From Caulobacteraceae bacterium (GTDB lineage Bacteria > Pseudomonadota > Alphaproteobacteria > Caulobacterales > Caulobacteraceae): 64,000 nucleotides of DNA. Each line of letters starts with the position of its first letter. The stretch's first letter is position 1. Of this stretch, positions 27,607-37,297 are shown one piece after another. The position numbers were made by a program, and so were the translations under genes. The notes under the pieces were generated by a model. The model saw only the letters and a list, made by a program, of their open reading frames with translations. It did no database searches and was not told the DNA's origin. The stretch covers positions 1 through 64,000 of the forward strand of contig JAIEQC010000024.1 of assembly GCA_019748055.1 (NCBI GenBank), read 5' to 3'.

Positions 27607-28461
27607 TCAGGCCAGCCGTCGTCGGAAAAAGTCAGACACGTCGGCCAGCACCGGCGCCTTTTTCCGGAACAGGGGCGAGAAGGTCGCGATCAGGTCGGCG
27701 TGGTCGAGGTCGGGGTAGAGCTTCGCCTCGACCGGGGCGCCCAGCGCCCGCAGGCGATCGCGCAGGATTTCTGTGTCCTCGGCGTGGACCACCACGTCGT
27801 TCGTGCCGTGGCCCAGCCAGATCGGCGGGGCGTCGGCGCGGGCGAAGGTGACCGGCTGGGTCAGGGTCGGGTCCGGCGCGCGGCCGAAGGCGTTGACCGA
27901 TGCCGGGACGTTGAAGGGCAGGAACTCGTAGGGCCCGGCCAGGCCCGCGGCCGCCCGGATCAGGTCCGACCGGTCGACCGCAGCCATGTAGCGCCGGTCC
28001 AGGGTGATCATCATGGCCAGATGGGCTCCGGCGGAGTGGCCGAGCACGCCCAGCCGGCCGGGGTCGCCGCCGTGGTCGCGCGCGATGTCCGCCACGCGGG
28101 CGGTCGCGGCGGCCGCGTCCTCGATGAAGGCGGGAAACCGCACTTGGGGCACGATGCGATAGTCGGGCAGGGCCACGAGGAAGCCCTGCGCCGCAAGGGC
28201 CTGCGCCGCCCAGCCGTAGTGGGCGCGCGAGCCGGAATCCCAGCCGCCGCCGTAGAAGAAGACGAGAGTCGGCAGCGGACCTGCGGCGTCGCCGGGCGCG
28301 TAGAGATCGAACCGCTGTCTAGGATCGTCGCCATAAGCCAGGTCGCGCGCGACTCGCCGCGCGTTGCGGTCCCGCGGCCCCAGTGCGTTCAGCGCCGCCA
28401 GCGGGGAGCAGGCGGCGGCCAGGGAGGCGAGGGCTGAGGCGATTACGGCGCGGCGGGTCAT
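27607..28461 (-). CDS. Alpha/beta hydrolase, esterase/lipase-like lipoprotein
   Basis: Carboxylic-ester hydrolase of 284 residues, BD-FAE/HSL-like. Signal sequence with lipobox 'SLAAAC' (cysteine near 18) suggests membrane anchoring. The oxyanion block 'FFYGGGWDSGSR' is near 68-79 and the nucleophile is in 'GVLGHSAGAHLAMM' near 138-151. The acid is probably in 'GTNDVVVH' and the histidine in 'YPDLDHADLI' near the end. I took the ATG at 28461, because the 22 residues before it in frame lack signal features. Substrate unknown. Downstream of it, 44 bases away, is the frameshifted secreted-protein gene. Confidence 0.85.
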   Translation of the reverse strand: MTRRAVIASALASLAAACSPLAALNALGPRDRNARRVARDLAYGDDPRQRFDLYAPGDAAGPLPTLVFFYGGGWDSGSRAHYGWAAQALAAQGFLVALPDYRIVPQVRFPAFIEDAAAATARVADIARDHGGDPGRLGVLGHSAGAHLAMMITLDRRYMAAVDRSDLIRAAAGLAGPYEFLPFNVPASVNAFGRAPDPTLTQPVTFARADAPPIWLGHGTNDVVVHAEDTEILRDRLRALGAPVEAKLYPDLDHADLIATFSPLFRKKAPVLADVSDFFRRRLA

Positions 28462-28631
28462 GCTGGGCAGATACGGGATCACCAACGGCCCGGCGGCGCC
28501 TTCCGATGCGTGAAATTTCCGCGTCATATGAGTCGATTGCGGATTAGTTGTCGTAAAAGCTTTACATCCTTAGATTTCGGCGCATCATTCTCTCCGAACC
28601 CTGACCTTTTTCGAGCTGTGGAGGCGTGTCG

Positions 28632-28919
28632 ATGTTCCGGAAATTCACTTCGTCCCTTGTCCTTGCGACGGCCGTCGCGGCCGGCGCGGCGCCCGCGCTG
28701 GCGACCCCGTCCGATCCGGTCACCAAGTCCGTCATGGTCTGCGCCCAGGATGAGATGACGGCTCGCAGCTTTGAGCGGGCCTATGGCGAGCGGCCGGTCT
28801 TCATGACCGCGCGGCAGGTGCTGGAGGCCGATCGCGGCTGGCAAGCCCCGCGCTGCATGAGCGAGCGCGAGTACGCCGAGCTGGTGCGCGTCAACGAGGC
28901 GCGCGTCCGCGCCCGCTGA
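28632..28919 (+). CDS. Small secreted protein of unknown function
   Basis: Protein of 95 residues with a Sec signal peptide (MFRKFTSSLVLATAVAAGAAPALA-T, cleavage near 24). The mature part of about 70 residues has two cysteines (in 'MVCAQDEMT' and 'APRCMSERE') that could form a disulfide. Family not recognised. The ATG at 28632 has GGAGG 7 bases ahead. It has its own terminator, so it is a separate transcription unit. The upstream 170 bases are AT-richer than the surroundings and probably hold its promoter. Confidence 0.7.
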   Translation: MFRKFTSSLVLATAVAAGAAPALATPSDPVTKSVMVCAQDEMTARSFERAYGERPVFMTARQVLEADRGWQAPRCMSEREYAELVRVNEARVRAR

Positions 28920-28938
28920 CGGCGACATAAGATGAATG

Positions 28939-28969
28939 AGGGGCGGAGCCGTCGGCTCCGCCCCTTTTT
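28939..28969 (+). terminator. Rho-independent terminator
   Basis: GGGGCGGAGCC, 3-base loop GTC, then GGCTCCGCCCC followed by TTTTT. Perfect 11-bp stem ending the small secreted gene. It lies 10 bases before the end of the convergent S9 peptidase gene and could serve that gene too, but the other side lacks a clear U-tract. Confidence 0.9.
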
Positions 28970-28978
28970 CGTGCCCGC

Positions 28979-31045
<2,067 letters not shown>

Positions 31046-31155
31046 GGGCATCCTCCAAAGGCTTTGGCCGAGGCGTAGCACGGCGCGCGCGGCCCGGTCA
31101 GCCCCGGCCGAAACCCCGCTTGCCCGGCCGCGCGGGAGCGGCGACAACCGATTCG

Positions 31156-31992
31156 ATGAGCGCCGCTTCGCCCCATATCGTCGACGTCCTGATCGCCGAG
31201 CGCGCGCCGCGCCTGACGGGGTCGTGGACCTGGCCGCTGGTGCGGCCGGGGCTGTATCGCCTGCTGGGCTACCGCCAGGCCCGGCGCATGGCCGACATGG
31301 TCGCCGACAGCCCGGGCCACGTGGCTCTGGAGCAGGTTTCCCAGCTGCTTGACCTCAAGGTGTCGGCGCTCAATCTCGATCGGCTCCCCGCGACTGGCCG
31401 GTGTGTGGTGGTCGCCAATCATCCGACCGGAATCGCCGACGGGATCGCGGCATTCGACGCGATCAAGACGCGCCGACCCGACGCGATCTTCTTCGCCAAC
31501 GCCGACGCTCTGAGGGTCTGTCCGCGCCTGTCGGAGGCGGTGATCCCGGTCGAGTGGGTGGTGGAGAAACGCACCCGTGAGAAGACGCGCGCCACCCTCG
31601 ACGCCGCGCGCGCCGCCTTCGAGGCCGAGCGGTGTGTCGTCCTGTTCCCTGCTGGCCGGCTCGCGCGGATGGAGGATGGAGCGCTGACCGATCCGGAATG
31701 GGCGCCGACGGCCGCGTCTCTGGCGCGCAAGTACAGGGCGCCGATCGTGCCGATCCACGTATCCGGTCCCTACAGCCGGCTGTTCCACTTTTTCGACCGG
31801 TTCTCGCGGGAATTGCGGGACGTGACCCTGTTCCATGAGCTGCTGAACAAGCGGCGCAAGCCGTTCCGGCTGATGGTCGGCAAGCCCATCCCGCCTGAAC
31901 GGCTCGACATCGACTCGGGCAAGGCGACCTATGCCCTGAAGGCCTTCACCGAGCGGGTCCTGCCGACTCAGCCCGACGCGGACTTCGCATGA
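31156..31992 (+). CDS. 1-acyl-glycerol-phosphate acyltransferase-like protein
   Basis: Acyltransferase of 278 residues in the PlsC/lysophospholipid superfamily. The HX4D motif is present in the variant form 'NHPTGIADGI' near 91-100 and the substrate motif 'FPAGRLARM' near 165-173 (FPEGTR-like). No strong membrane helix; the protein is probably peripheral at the inner membrane. This variant resembles the hemolysin/OlsA-like group rather than housekeeping PlsC. It opens a plus-strand operon: tsaE begins in its stop (ATGA), followed by amgK and murU, so a role in envelope lipid or lipoprotein biology is plausible, but not shown. Confidence 0.75.
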   Translation: MSAASPHIVDVLIAERAPRLTGSWTWPLVRPGLYRLLGYRQARRMADMVADSPGHVALEQVSQLLDLKVSALNLDRLPATGRCVVVANHPTGIADGIAAFDAIKTRRPDAIFFANADALRVCPRLSEAVIPVEWVVEKRTREKTRATLDAARAAFEAERCVVLFPAGRLARMEDGALTDPEWAPTAASLARKYRAPIVPIHVSGPYSRLFHFFDRFSRELRDVTLFHELLNKRRKPFRLMVGKPIPPERLDIDSGKATYALKAFTERVLPTQPDADFA

Positions 31993-32453
31993 GGATCTCT
32001 CTGGCCGACGAGGCGGCGACCACGGCGCTGGGGCGGGCCATCGCGCCCGTGCTGCGGCCGGGCGACGCCGTGCTGCTGGACGGGCCGCTGGGCATGGGCA
32101 AGTCGACCTTGGCGCGCGGCCTGATCCGGGCGCTGGCGGGCGAGGACGTGGACGTGCCCAGCCCCACCTTCACCATCGTGCAGTTTTACGAGACCGCGCC
32201 GCCGGTGGCGCACTTCGACCTGTACCGGCTGGAGCGGCCGTCCGAAGCCGCCGAGGTCGGGCTGGACGAGTCGCTGGATCTGGGTTGCGCCCTGATCGAA
32301 TGGCCTGAGCGGCTGGGCGGCGATCCCGAAGTGTGGCTTGGGCCGGACCGGCTGACGATCCGACTGGAAGAGGACGGCGCCGGACGCGTTGCGACCGTTT
32401 CTGGCGTAGGTCGGTGGGAAGACGCGCTGAAGGAGATCCATGTCCGATCGTGA
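31989..32453 (+). CDS. tsaE: tRNA threonylcarbamoyladenosine biosynthesis ATPase TsaE
   Basis: P-loop ATPase of 154 residues that works with TsaB and TsaD to make t6A at position 37 of ANN-decoding tRNAs. The Walker A region 'LDGPLGMGKSTLARGLIRAL' is at about 30-49 (the family more often has GAGKT), then 'VPSPTFTIVQFYE' near 57-69, 'HFDLYRLE' near 76-83 and 'IEWPERLG' near 107-114. Overlaps the previous gene by 4 bases and amgK by 14 bases. The tsaE-amgK-murU order is known in other proteobacteria. Confidence 0.95.
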   Translation: MRISLADEAATTALGRAIAPVLRPGDAVLLDGPLGMGKSTLARGLIRALAGEDVDVPSPTFTIVQFYETAPPVAHFDLYRLERPSEAAEVGLDESLDLGCALIEWPERLGGDPEVWLGPDRLTIRLEEDGAGRVATVSGVGRWEDALKEIHVRS

Positions 32454-33528
32454 AGCTCTGCGGCTCGAGTTCCTGAAGTCCGTCGGCTTGACCGACGCGG
32501 CGCGCGCGCCCCTGCCCGGCGACGCTTCCACGCGCCGGTACGAGCGGCTGACCACGACGTCGGGTCAGACGCTGATGCTGATGGATCAGGCGCCCTCGGC
32601 GGAAAGCCCGCCGTGCGACCCGTCTTGGACGCCCGAGCAGCGGAAGGCGGCCGGCTGGAACGCGACGGCGCGGCTGTCGGCCGGGCGGATCGAGGCGTTC
32701 ACGGCGGTGGCCGAGCATTTGCGCCACGCGGGCCTGTCGACGCCGGAGGTGATCGCGGTGGACGCGCCGAACGGGCTGGCCGTGATCGAGGATTTCGGGA
32801 ACGACCTGTTCGCCAAGGTGATCGAGGACGGCGAGCCGCAGGCGCCGCTGTATCTGGCCGCGGTGGACGCCGTGGCCCGCATCCACATGGCCGCGCTGCA
32901 GCCGCCCGTGATGCAGGGGCCGGGAGGGAACTGGCCGCTGCAGACCTATGACGTGACAGCCCTGCAGGGCGGGGCCGACCTGTTTTTGGAGTGGTGGCCG
33001 AAATTCCGGCCGCAGGTCGACTTCGGCCAGGCGGCCCTGGACGAATGGGCCGAGGCCTGGGCCCCGATCGCGGCCATGGGCGAGGCCAAGGCCTGGACCA
33101 TCGCTCACCGCGATTATCACGCCGAGAACCTGATCTGGCTGCCGGAGCGCACTCACCACCGTCGCGTCGGCCTGATCGACTTCCAGGACGCCGTGCTGGC
33201 CCACCCCGTATGGGATCTGCATTCCCTTTTGCAGGACGCGCGGCGCGACGTGCCGTCGGAGCTGGAGGCGGTCTGCTTCGACCACTATTGCGACGTGGCC
33301 ATGGTCCTGCGCGAGGAATACCGCGCCGACTACGCCGCGCTGGCGGCGCTGAACGAGGCGCGCATCCTGGGCGTCTTCGCCCGTCTGATCACGCGCGACG
33401 GCAAGCCGCGATACGCGCAGTTCATGCCGCGCATGTGGGCGCATCTGGACCGCAACCTGAAGAAGCCGGGGCTGGAGCGGGTGGCCGATTGGTTCGCCCG
33501 TCACGTCCCGGTGGAGGCGCGGCTGTGA
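32440..33528 (+). CDS. amgK: N-acetylmuramate/N-acetylglucosamine kinase AmgK
   Basis: Aminoglycoside-phosphotransferase-fold kinase of 362 residues that phosphorylates MurNAc (or GlcNAc) at the anomeric carbon, in the AmgK-MurU peptidoglycan recycling route to UDP-MurNAc. Catalytic block 'HRDYHAENLIWLPE' is near 221-234 and metal-binding 'GLIDFQDAVLAHPVWDL' near 243-259. The N-terminal 'GDASTRRYERLTT' resembles the nucleotide-binding loop. The AmgK assignment rests mainly on the next gene being MurU, which starts in its stop codon, and on tsaE before it. By-passing de novo synthesis in this way gives fosfomycin tolerance in other bacteria. Confidence 0.9.
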   Translation: MSDREALRLEFLKSVGLTDAARAPLPGDASTRRYERLTTTSGQTLMLMDQAPSAESPPCDPSWTPEQRKAAGWNATARLSAGRIEAFTAVAEHLRHAGLSTPEVIAVDAPNGLAVIEDFGNDLFAKVIEDGEPQAPLYLAAVDAVARIHMAALQPPVMQGPGGNWPLQTYDVTALQGGADLFLEWWPKFRPQVDFGQAALDEWAEAWAPIAAMGEAKAWTIAHRDYHAENLIWLPERTHHRRVGLIDFQDAVLAHPVWDLHSLLQDARRDVPSELEAVCFDHYCDVAMVLREEYRADYAALAALNEARILGVFARLITRDGKPRYAQFMPRMWAHLDRNLKKPGLERVADWFARHVPVEARL

Positions 33529-34235
33529 CCGCACCGAAGACCGCCATGGTGCTGGCCGCAGGGCTGGGCACGCGGATGCGGCCGCTGACGGGCGACCGGC
33601 CCAAGGCGCTGGTCGAGGTCGGAGGCCGGGCCCTGATCGATCACGTGCTGGACCGGCTCAAGGACGCGGGCGTCGAGCGGGTCGTGGTCAATGTCCACTG
33701 GTTCGCCGACCGGCTGGAGGCGCATCTGAGGGCGCGGGGGCGTGGGCCGGAGATCGCGATTTCCGACGAGCGGGCGGAACTGCTGGAGACCGGCGGCGGG
33801 CTGAAGAAGGCGCGCGCGCTGTTGGGCGACGATCCGGTGTTCGTGGCCAACATCGACAGCGTCTGGATCGACCGGGGCGACGCCCTCGGAGACTTGGTCC
33901 GCCTGTGGGATCCGGAGCGGATGGATGCGGCCCTGCTGCTGGCGCGGCGGGAAGGCTCGATCGGGTTCGAGGGCGACGGGGACTTCTTCCTGGCGGACGA
34001 CGGGCGGCTGACGTTCCGGGGCGACGCGGCGAGCGCGCCTTACGCCTACATGGGCGTGCACATCACGCGGCCGGACTATGCCGATCAGGGGCCTGACGGA
34101 CCCTTCTCGCTGAGCCCCCTGTGGCGGAAGTCGGCGGCGGACGGCCGACTGTTCGGCTGGGTGCTGCAGGGCGACTGGATGCACGTCGGCGACCCGCAGG
34201 CCCGCGACGAGGCGGAGGCGCGGCTCACCGCATGA
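33525..34235 (+). CDS. murU: N-acetylmuramate-1-phosphate uridylyltransferase MurU
   Basis: Nucleotidyltransferase of 236 residues making UDP-MurNAc from MurNAc-1-phosphate and UTP. The NTP-binding signature 'MVLAAGLGTRMRPLTGDRPK' is at about 8-27; next come 'VVVNVHWFADRLEAHL' near 50-65, 'ETGGGLKKA' near 90 and 'FVANIDSVW' near 106. The GTG start overlaps the amgK stop (GTGA). The frame is open far upstream but inside amgK, which is not part of this protein. addB begins in its own stop (ATGA). Confidence 0.93.
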   Translation: MTAPKTAMVLAAGLGTRMRPLTGDRPKALVEVGGRALIDHVLDRLKDAGVERVVVNVHWFADRLEAHLRARGRGPEIAISDERAELLETGGGLKKARALLGDDPVFVANIDSVWIDRGDALGDLVRLWDPERMDAALLLARREGSIGFEGDGDFFLADDGRLTFRGDAASAPYAYMGVHITRPDYADQGPDGPFSLSPLWRKSAADGRLFGWVLQGDWMHVGDPQARDEAEARLTA

Positions 34236-37200
34236 GCGGTTTTGACCCCTTCTCCGGCCCGGCCCCGCGCTGGTTCTCCATCGACGCGCATCGGCCGTTT
34301 CTGGAGGATCTGGCCGACGGCGTGCTGGCGTGGCTGGGGGAGCGCGATCCGGAGGCGCTGTCGGACGCGGTGGTGCTGTTGCCCAATCGAAGGGCGGCGC
34401 GGGCGTTTTCGCAGGCTCTGGCTCGGCGGGCGGGGGACCGGGCCGTGCTGCTGCCCGAGGTGCGGCCCCTGGGCGATCTGGAGGAGGACGAGCCGCCGTT
34501 CTCGCCGGGCGACGTGGGGCTGGACCTGCCGCCGGCGATCGACGGGCGGGCGCGGCGGTTCGAGCTGGCGCGGCTGATCGTGGAGTCCGACCTGCGGCCC
34601 GGCCTGACGCCCGTGGGCGCGCTGGGGCTGGCCGACGCCCTGGGGCGGTTCCTGGACAGTTGCCAGATCGAGGAGGTCGAGGACCTGTCGAAGCTGGACG
34701 AGATGGTGTCAGGCGACCTCGCGCGGCACTGGCAGGAGAGCGCGAAATTCCTGCGACTGGCGAACGAGCGGTGGCCCGCGCGGCTGGCCGAAATGGGCAT
34801 GGTCGACCCCGCGTGGCGGCGCTCGAAGCTGCTGCGTCTGCTGGCCCAGCGCTGGACCGAGAGCCCACCAGACCGGCCGGTGCTGGCCGCCGGATCGACC
34901 GGCACGGCCCCGGCCGCGGCGGCGGTGCTGAAGGCCGTGGCGGCGGCGCCGCGCGGGGCCGTGGTCGTGCCGGGGCTGGATCGCGACATGGCCGACGACA
35001 TCTGGGGCGAGGTGGTCGGGACGCCTGAAAAGCCGGGGGACGCCCAGCATCCCCAGCACGCGCTGTCGCGGCTGCTGACGGCGGTGGAGGTCGAGCGCGG
35101 GGCGGTGCGGCCGTGGTTCCGCCCGGCGGAGGAGCCGGTCGCGGCGCGCAAGGGCCGGGCGCGCGGGCGCGTGCTGGCCGAGGCCCTGCGCCCCGCCGAG
35201 ACGACCGGCGACTGGCAGAGCGCCATCGACGCCCTGCGGCGCGAGGCCGCCGAGGTGACCGGCGCCGATCCGGTGGCCGAAGGGCTGGAGGGGCTGTCCG
35301 TCCTGACCGCCGAGAACGAGGAGGACGCCGCCGCCGCGATCGCCGTGATGTTGCGCGAGGCGCTGGAGACGCCGGGCCGCACCTGCGCCCTGGTGACGCC
35401 GGATCTGGATCTGTCGCGGCGTGTGTCGGCGCGGCTGGAGCGGTGGGGCGTGGTGGCGGACAGTTCGTCGGGCGCGCCCCTGTCGCGGACCCCGGCGGGA
35501 CGGCTGTTGAGCCTTTCCGCACGGGTGCTGGCCGATCCGCTGGACCCGCAGCCGCTGCTGGGCCTGCTGAAGCATCCGGCTGTGACGATCGCGCTGGAAG
35601 GCCACGAGTTCACGGACGCCCGGTGCGGGCTGGAGCGCCTGGCGCTGCGCGGGCCCCGGCTGCGGGATTTCACGCGGGCGCGGACGAAGCTGCTGAAGGC
35701 GCGCTCGCCCCGCGACGACGGCCGGGAGCCCTCGGAGACGACCGTGGCGCAGGCGCGGGCCGCCGAGGCCTTGCTGGACCGGCTGGAGGCGCTGATCGCG
35801 CCCGCGCGCGCCGTCCCCGAACCGACACTGGATCAGGCGGCGCGGACGCTGACCGCTTTCGTCGAGGCCGTGGCCGGGCTGGACGCCTGGGCCGGGAACG
35901 ACGGCGAGGCGGCGGCGGCCCTGCTGGCCGGGCTGATCGCGCACAGCGCGCCGCTGGGCGAACTGGACGCGACGGCGTTCGCGCGGCTGCTGACGAAGCT
36001 GATGGACGCCGAGACGGTGCGTGCGGGCGACGCGACGCATCCGTCCTTGCGTGTGCTGGGGGCCATCGAGGCGCGTCTGGTGCGCGCCGACCGGGTCATT
36101 CTGGCGGGGCTGGAGGAGGGGGTCTGGCCGGGCGCGGCCTCGGTTGATCCCCTGCTGTCGCGGCCGATGCGCGCCGCCGTCGGCCTGCCGCCGCCCGAGA
36201 AGCGGCTGGGCCAGACGGCGCAGGACTTCATCCAGGCGGCGTCCTCGCCCGAGGTCGTGCTGGTCGAGCGGCGGCGGCGCGGCGGCCAGCCGGCGGTGCC
36301 GAGCCGCTGGCTGTGGCGGCTGAGGATGCTCGCCAAGGGGGCGGGGGTGGAGGTGGCCGAGGCGACCGCGCACCTTTCGCTGGCCCGCGCGCTGGACGCG
36401 CCGGCGACGTTCGATCCGGCGCGCCGGCCCAGGCCCCGCCCGCCGGTCGCGCGGCGGCCCAGGGAACTGCCCGTGACCAGCATCCAGCGGTGGGTGCGCG
36501 ATCCCTATTCCGTCTATGCCCAGTACATCCTGGGCCTGCGCCAGCTGGATCGGCCGGGTCAGGCGGCCGAGGCGATGGCCCGGGGCAATGCGATCCACAA
36601 GGCTATCGAGCGCCTGATCGTCGCGTGGCCGGACGGTCTGCCCGACGACTGCGAGGAGGTGCTGCACGACCTGCTGATCGAGGAGCTGGGCCATGCCGGC
36701 TTCGTCGACGCCGACATGGCGCGGGAGCGCCCCCTTGCGCGCAACTGCGCGCGCTGGCTGACCGGCATGGAGGCGCGCCGCAGGGAGCGGGGCGTCGAGG
36801 TGCTGGTGGAGCAGCGGCTGGCGCTGACCTTCCCGACGAGCACCGTGCCCTTCACCGTGACGGCCAAGGCCGATCGCATCGAACTGTCCGCCTTCGGCGC
36901 GGCCGTGATCGACTTCAAGACCGGAAGCGTCCCCTCCGCCAAGGAGATCAAGGCGGGCTTCGCGCCCCAACTGACGCTGACGGGCGCCATCCTGTCGGAA
37001 AGCGGGATCGGGGATCGACCGGCCACGGACCCCGATGAGCTGACCTATGTGCGCGTCACCGGCAGGGGCGAAGGCGGCACGGAAGAGACGCGCGCGCTGG
37101 GCGCCGAGGCCATGGCGTTGTCGATGGCTGCGCTGGAGGGTCTGAAGGCGCGGGTGGCGCGGTTCGACCACGAGGAAGAACCCTACGTGTCGTGGGCCGC

Positions 37201-37297
37201 GCCGCAGTTCATGGGCAATTTCGGCGGCAACTACGACCATCTGGCGCGCGTGTGGGAGTGGCACGTGGCGGGCGGCGGCGAGGGAGACGAGGCATGA
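34232..37297 (+). CDS. addB: AddB subunit of the AddAB helicase-nuclease
   Basis: Subunit of the double-strand break processing complex that resects DNA ends to Chi-like sites before RecA loading. It has 1021 residues. The N-terminal helicase-like part lacks a true Walker A ('VVLLPNRRAARAF' near 45-57), as in other alphaproteobacterial AddB. A RecB-type nuclease domain at the C-terminus has 'AVIDFKTGSVPSAKEIKAG' near 890-908 and 'PQLTLTGAIL'. The few cysteines near the C-terminus do not form the four-Cys iron-sulfur pattern of Bacillus AddB. Tightly coupled to murU (ATGA) and to addA (ATGA). Confidence 0.94.
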   Translation: MSGFDPFSGPAPRWFSIDAHRPFLEDLADGVLAWLGERDPEALSDAVVLLPNRRAARAFSQALARRAGDRAVLLPEVRPLGDLEEDEPPFSPGDVGLDLPPAIDGRARRFELARLIVESDLRPGLTPVGALGLADALGRFLDSCQIEEVEDLSKLDEMVSGDLARHWQESAKFLRLANERWPARLAEMGMVDPAWRRSKLLRLLAQRWTESPPDRPVLAAGSTGTAPAAAAVLKAVAAAPRGAVVVPGLDRDMADDIWGEVVGTPEKPGDAQHPQHALSRLLTAVEVERGAVRPWFRPAEEPVAARKGRARGRVLAEALRPAETTGDWQSAIDALRREAAEVTGADPVAEGLEGLSVLTAENEEDAAAAIAVMLREALETPGRTCALVTPDLDLSRRVSARLERWGVVADSSSGAPLSRTPAGRLLSLSARVLADPLDPQPLLGLLKHPAVTIALEGHEFTDARCGLERLALRGPRLRDFTRARTKLLKARSPRDDGREPSETTVAQARAAEALLDRLEALIAPARAVPEPTLDQAARTLTAFVEAVAGLDAWAGNDGEAAAALLAGLIAHSAPLGELDATAFARLLTKLMDAETVRAGDATHPSLRVLGAIEARLVRADRVILAGLEEGVWPGAASVDPLLSRPMRAAVGLPPPEKRLGQTAQDFIQAASSPEVVLVERRRRGGQPAVPSRWLWRLRMLAKGAGVEVAEATAHLSLARALDAPATFDPARRPRPRPPVARRPRELPVTSIQRWVRDPYSVYAQYILGLRQLDRPGQAAEAMARGNAIHKAIERLIVAWPDGLPDDCEEVLHDLLIEELGHAGFVDADMARERPLARNCARWLTGMEARRRERGVEVLVEQRLALTFPTSTVPFTVTAKADRIELSAFGAAVIDFKTGSVPSAKEIKAGFAPQLTLTGAILSESGIGDRPATDPDELTYVRVTGRGEGGTEETRALGAEAMALSMAALEGLKARVARFDHEEEPYVSWAAPQFMGNFGGNYDHLARVWEWHVAGGGEGDEA

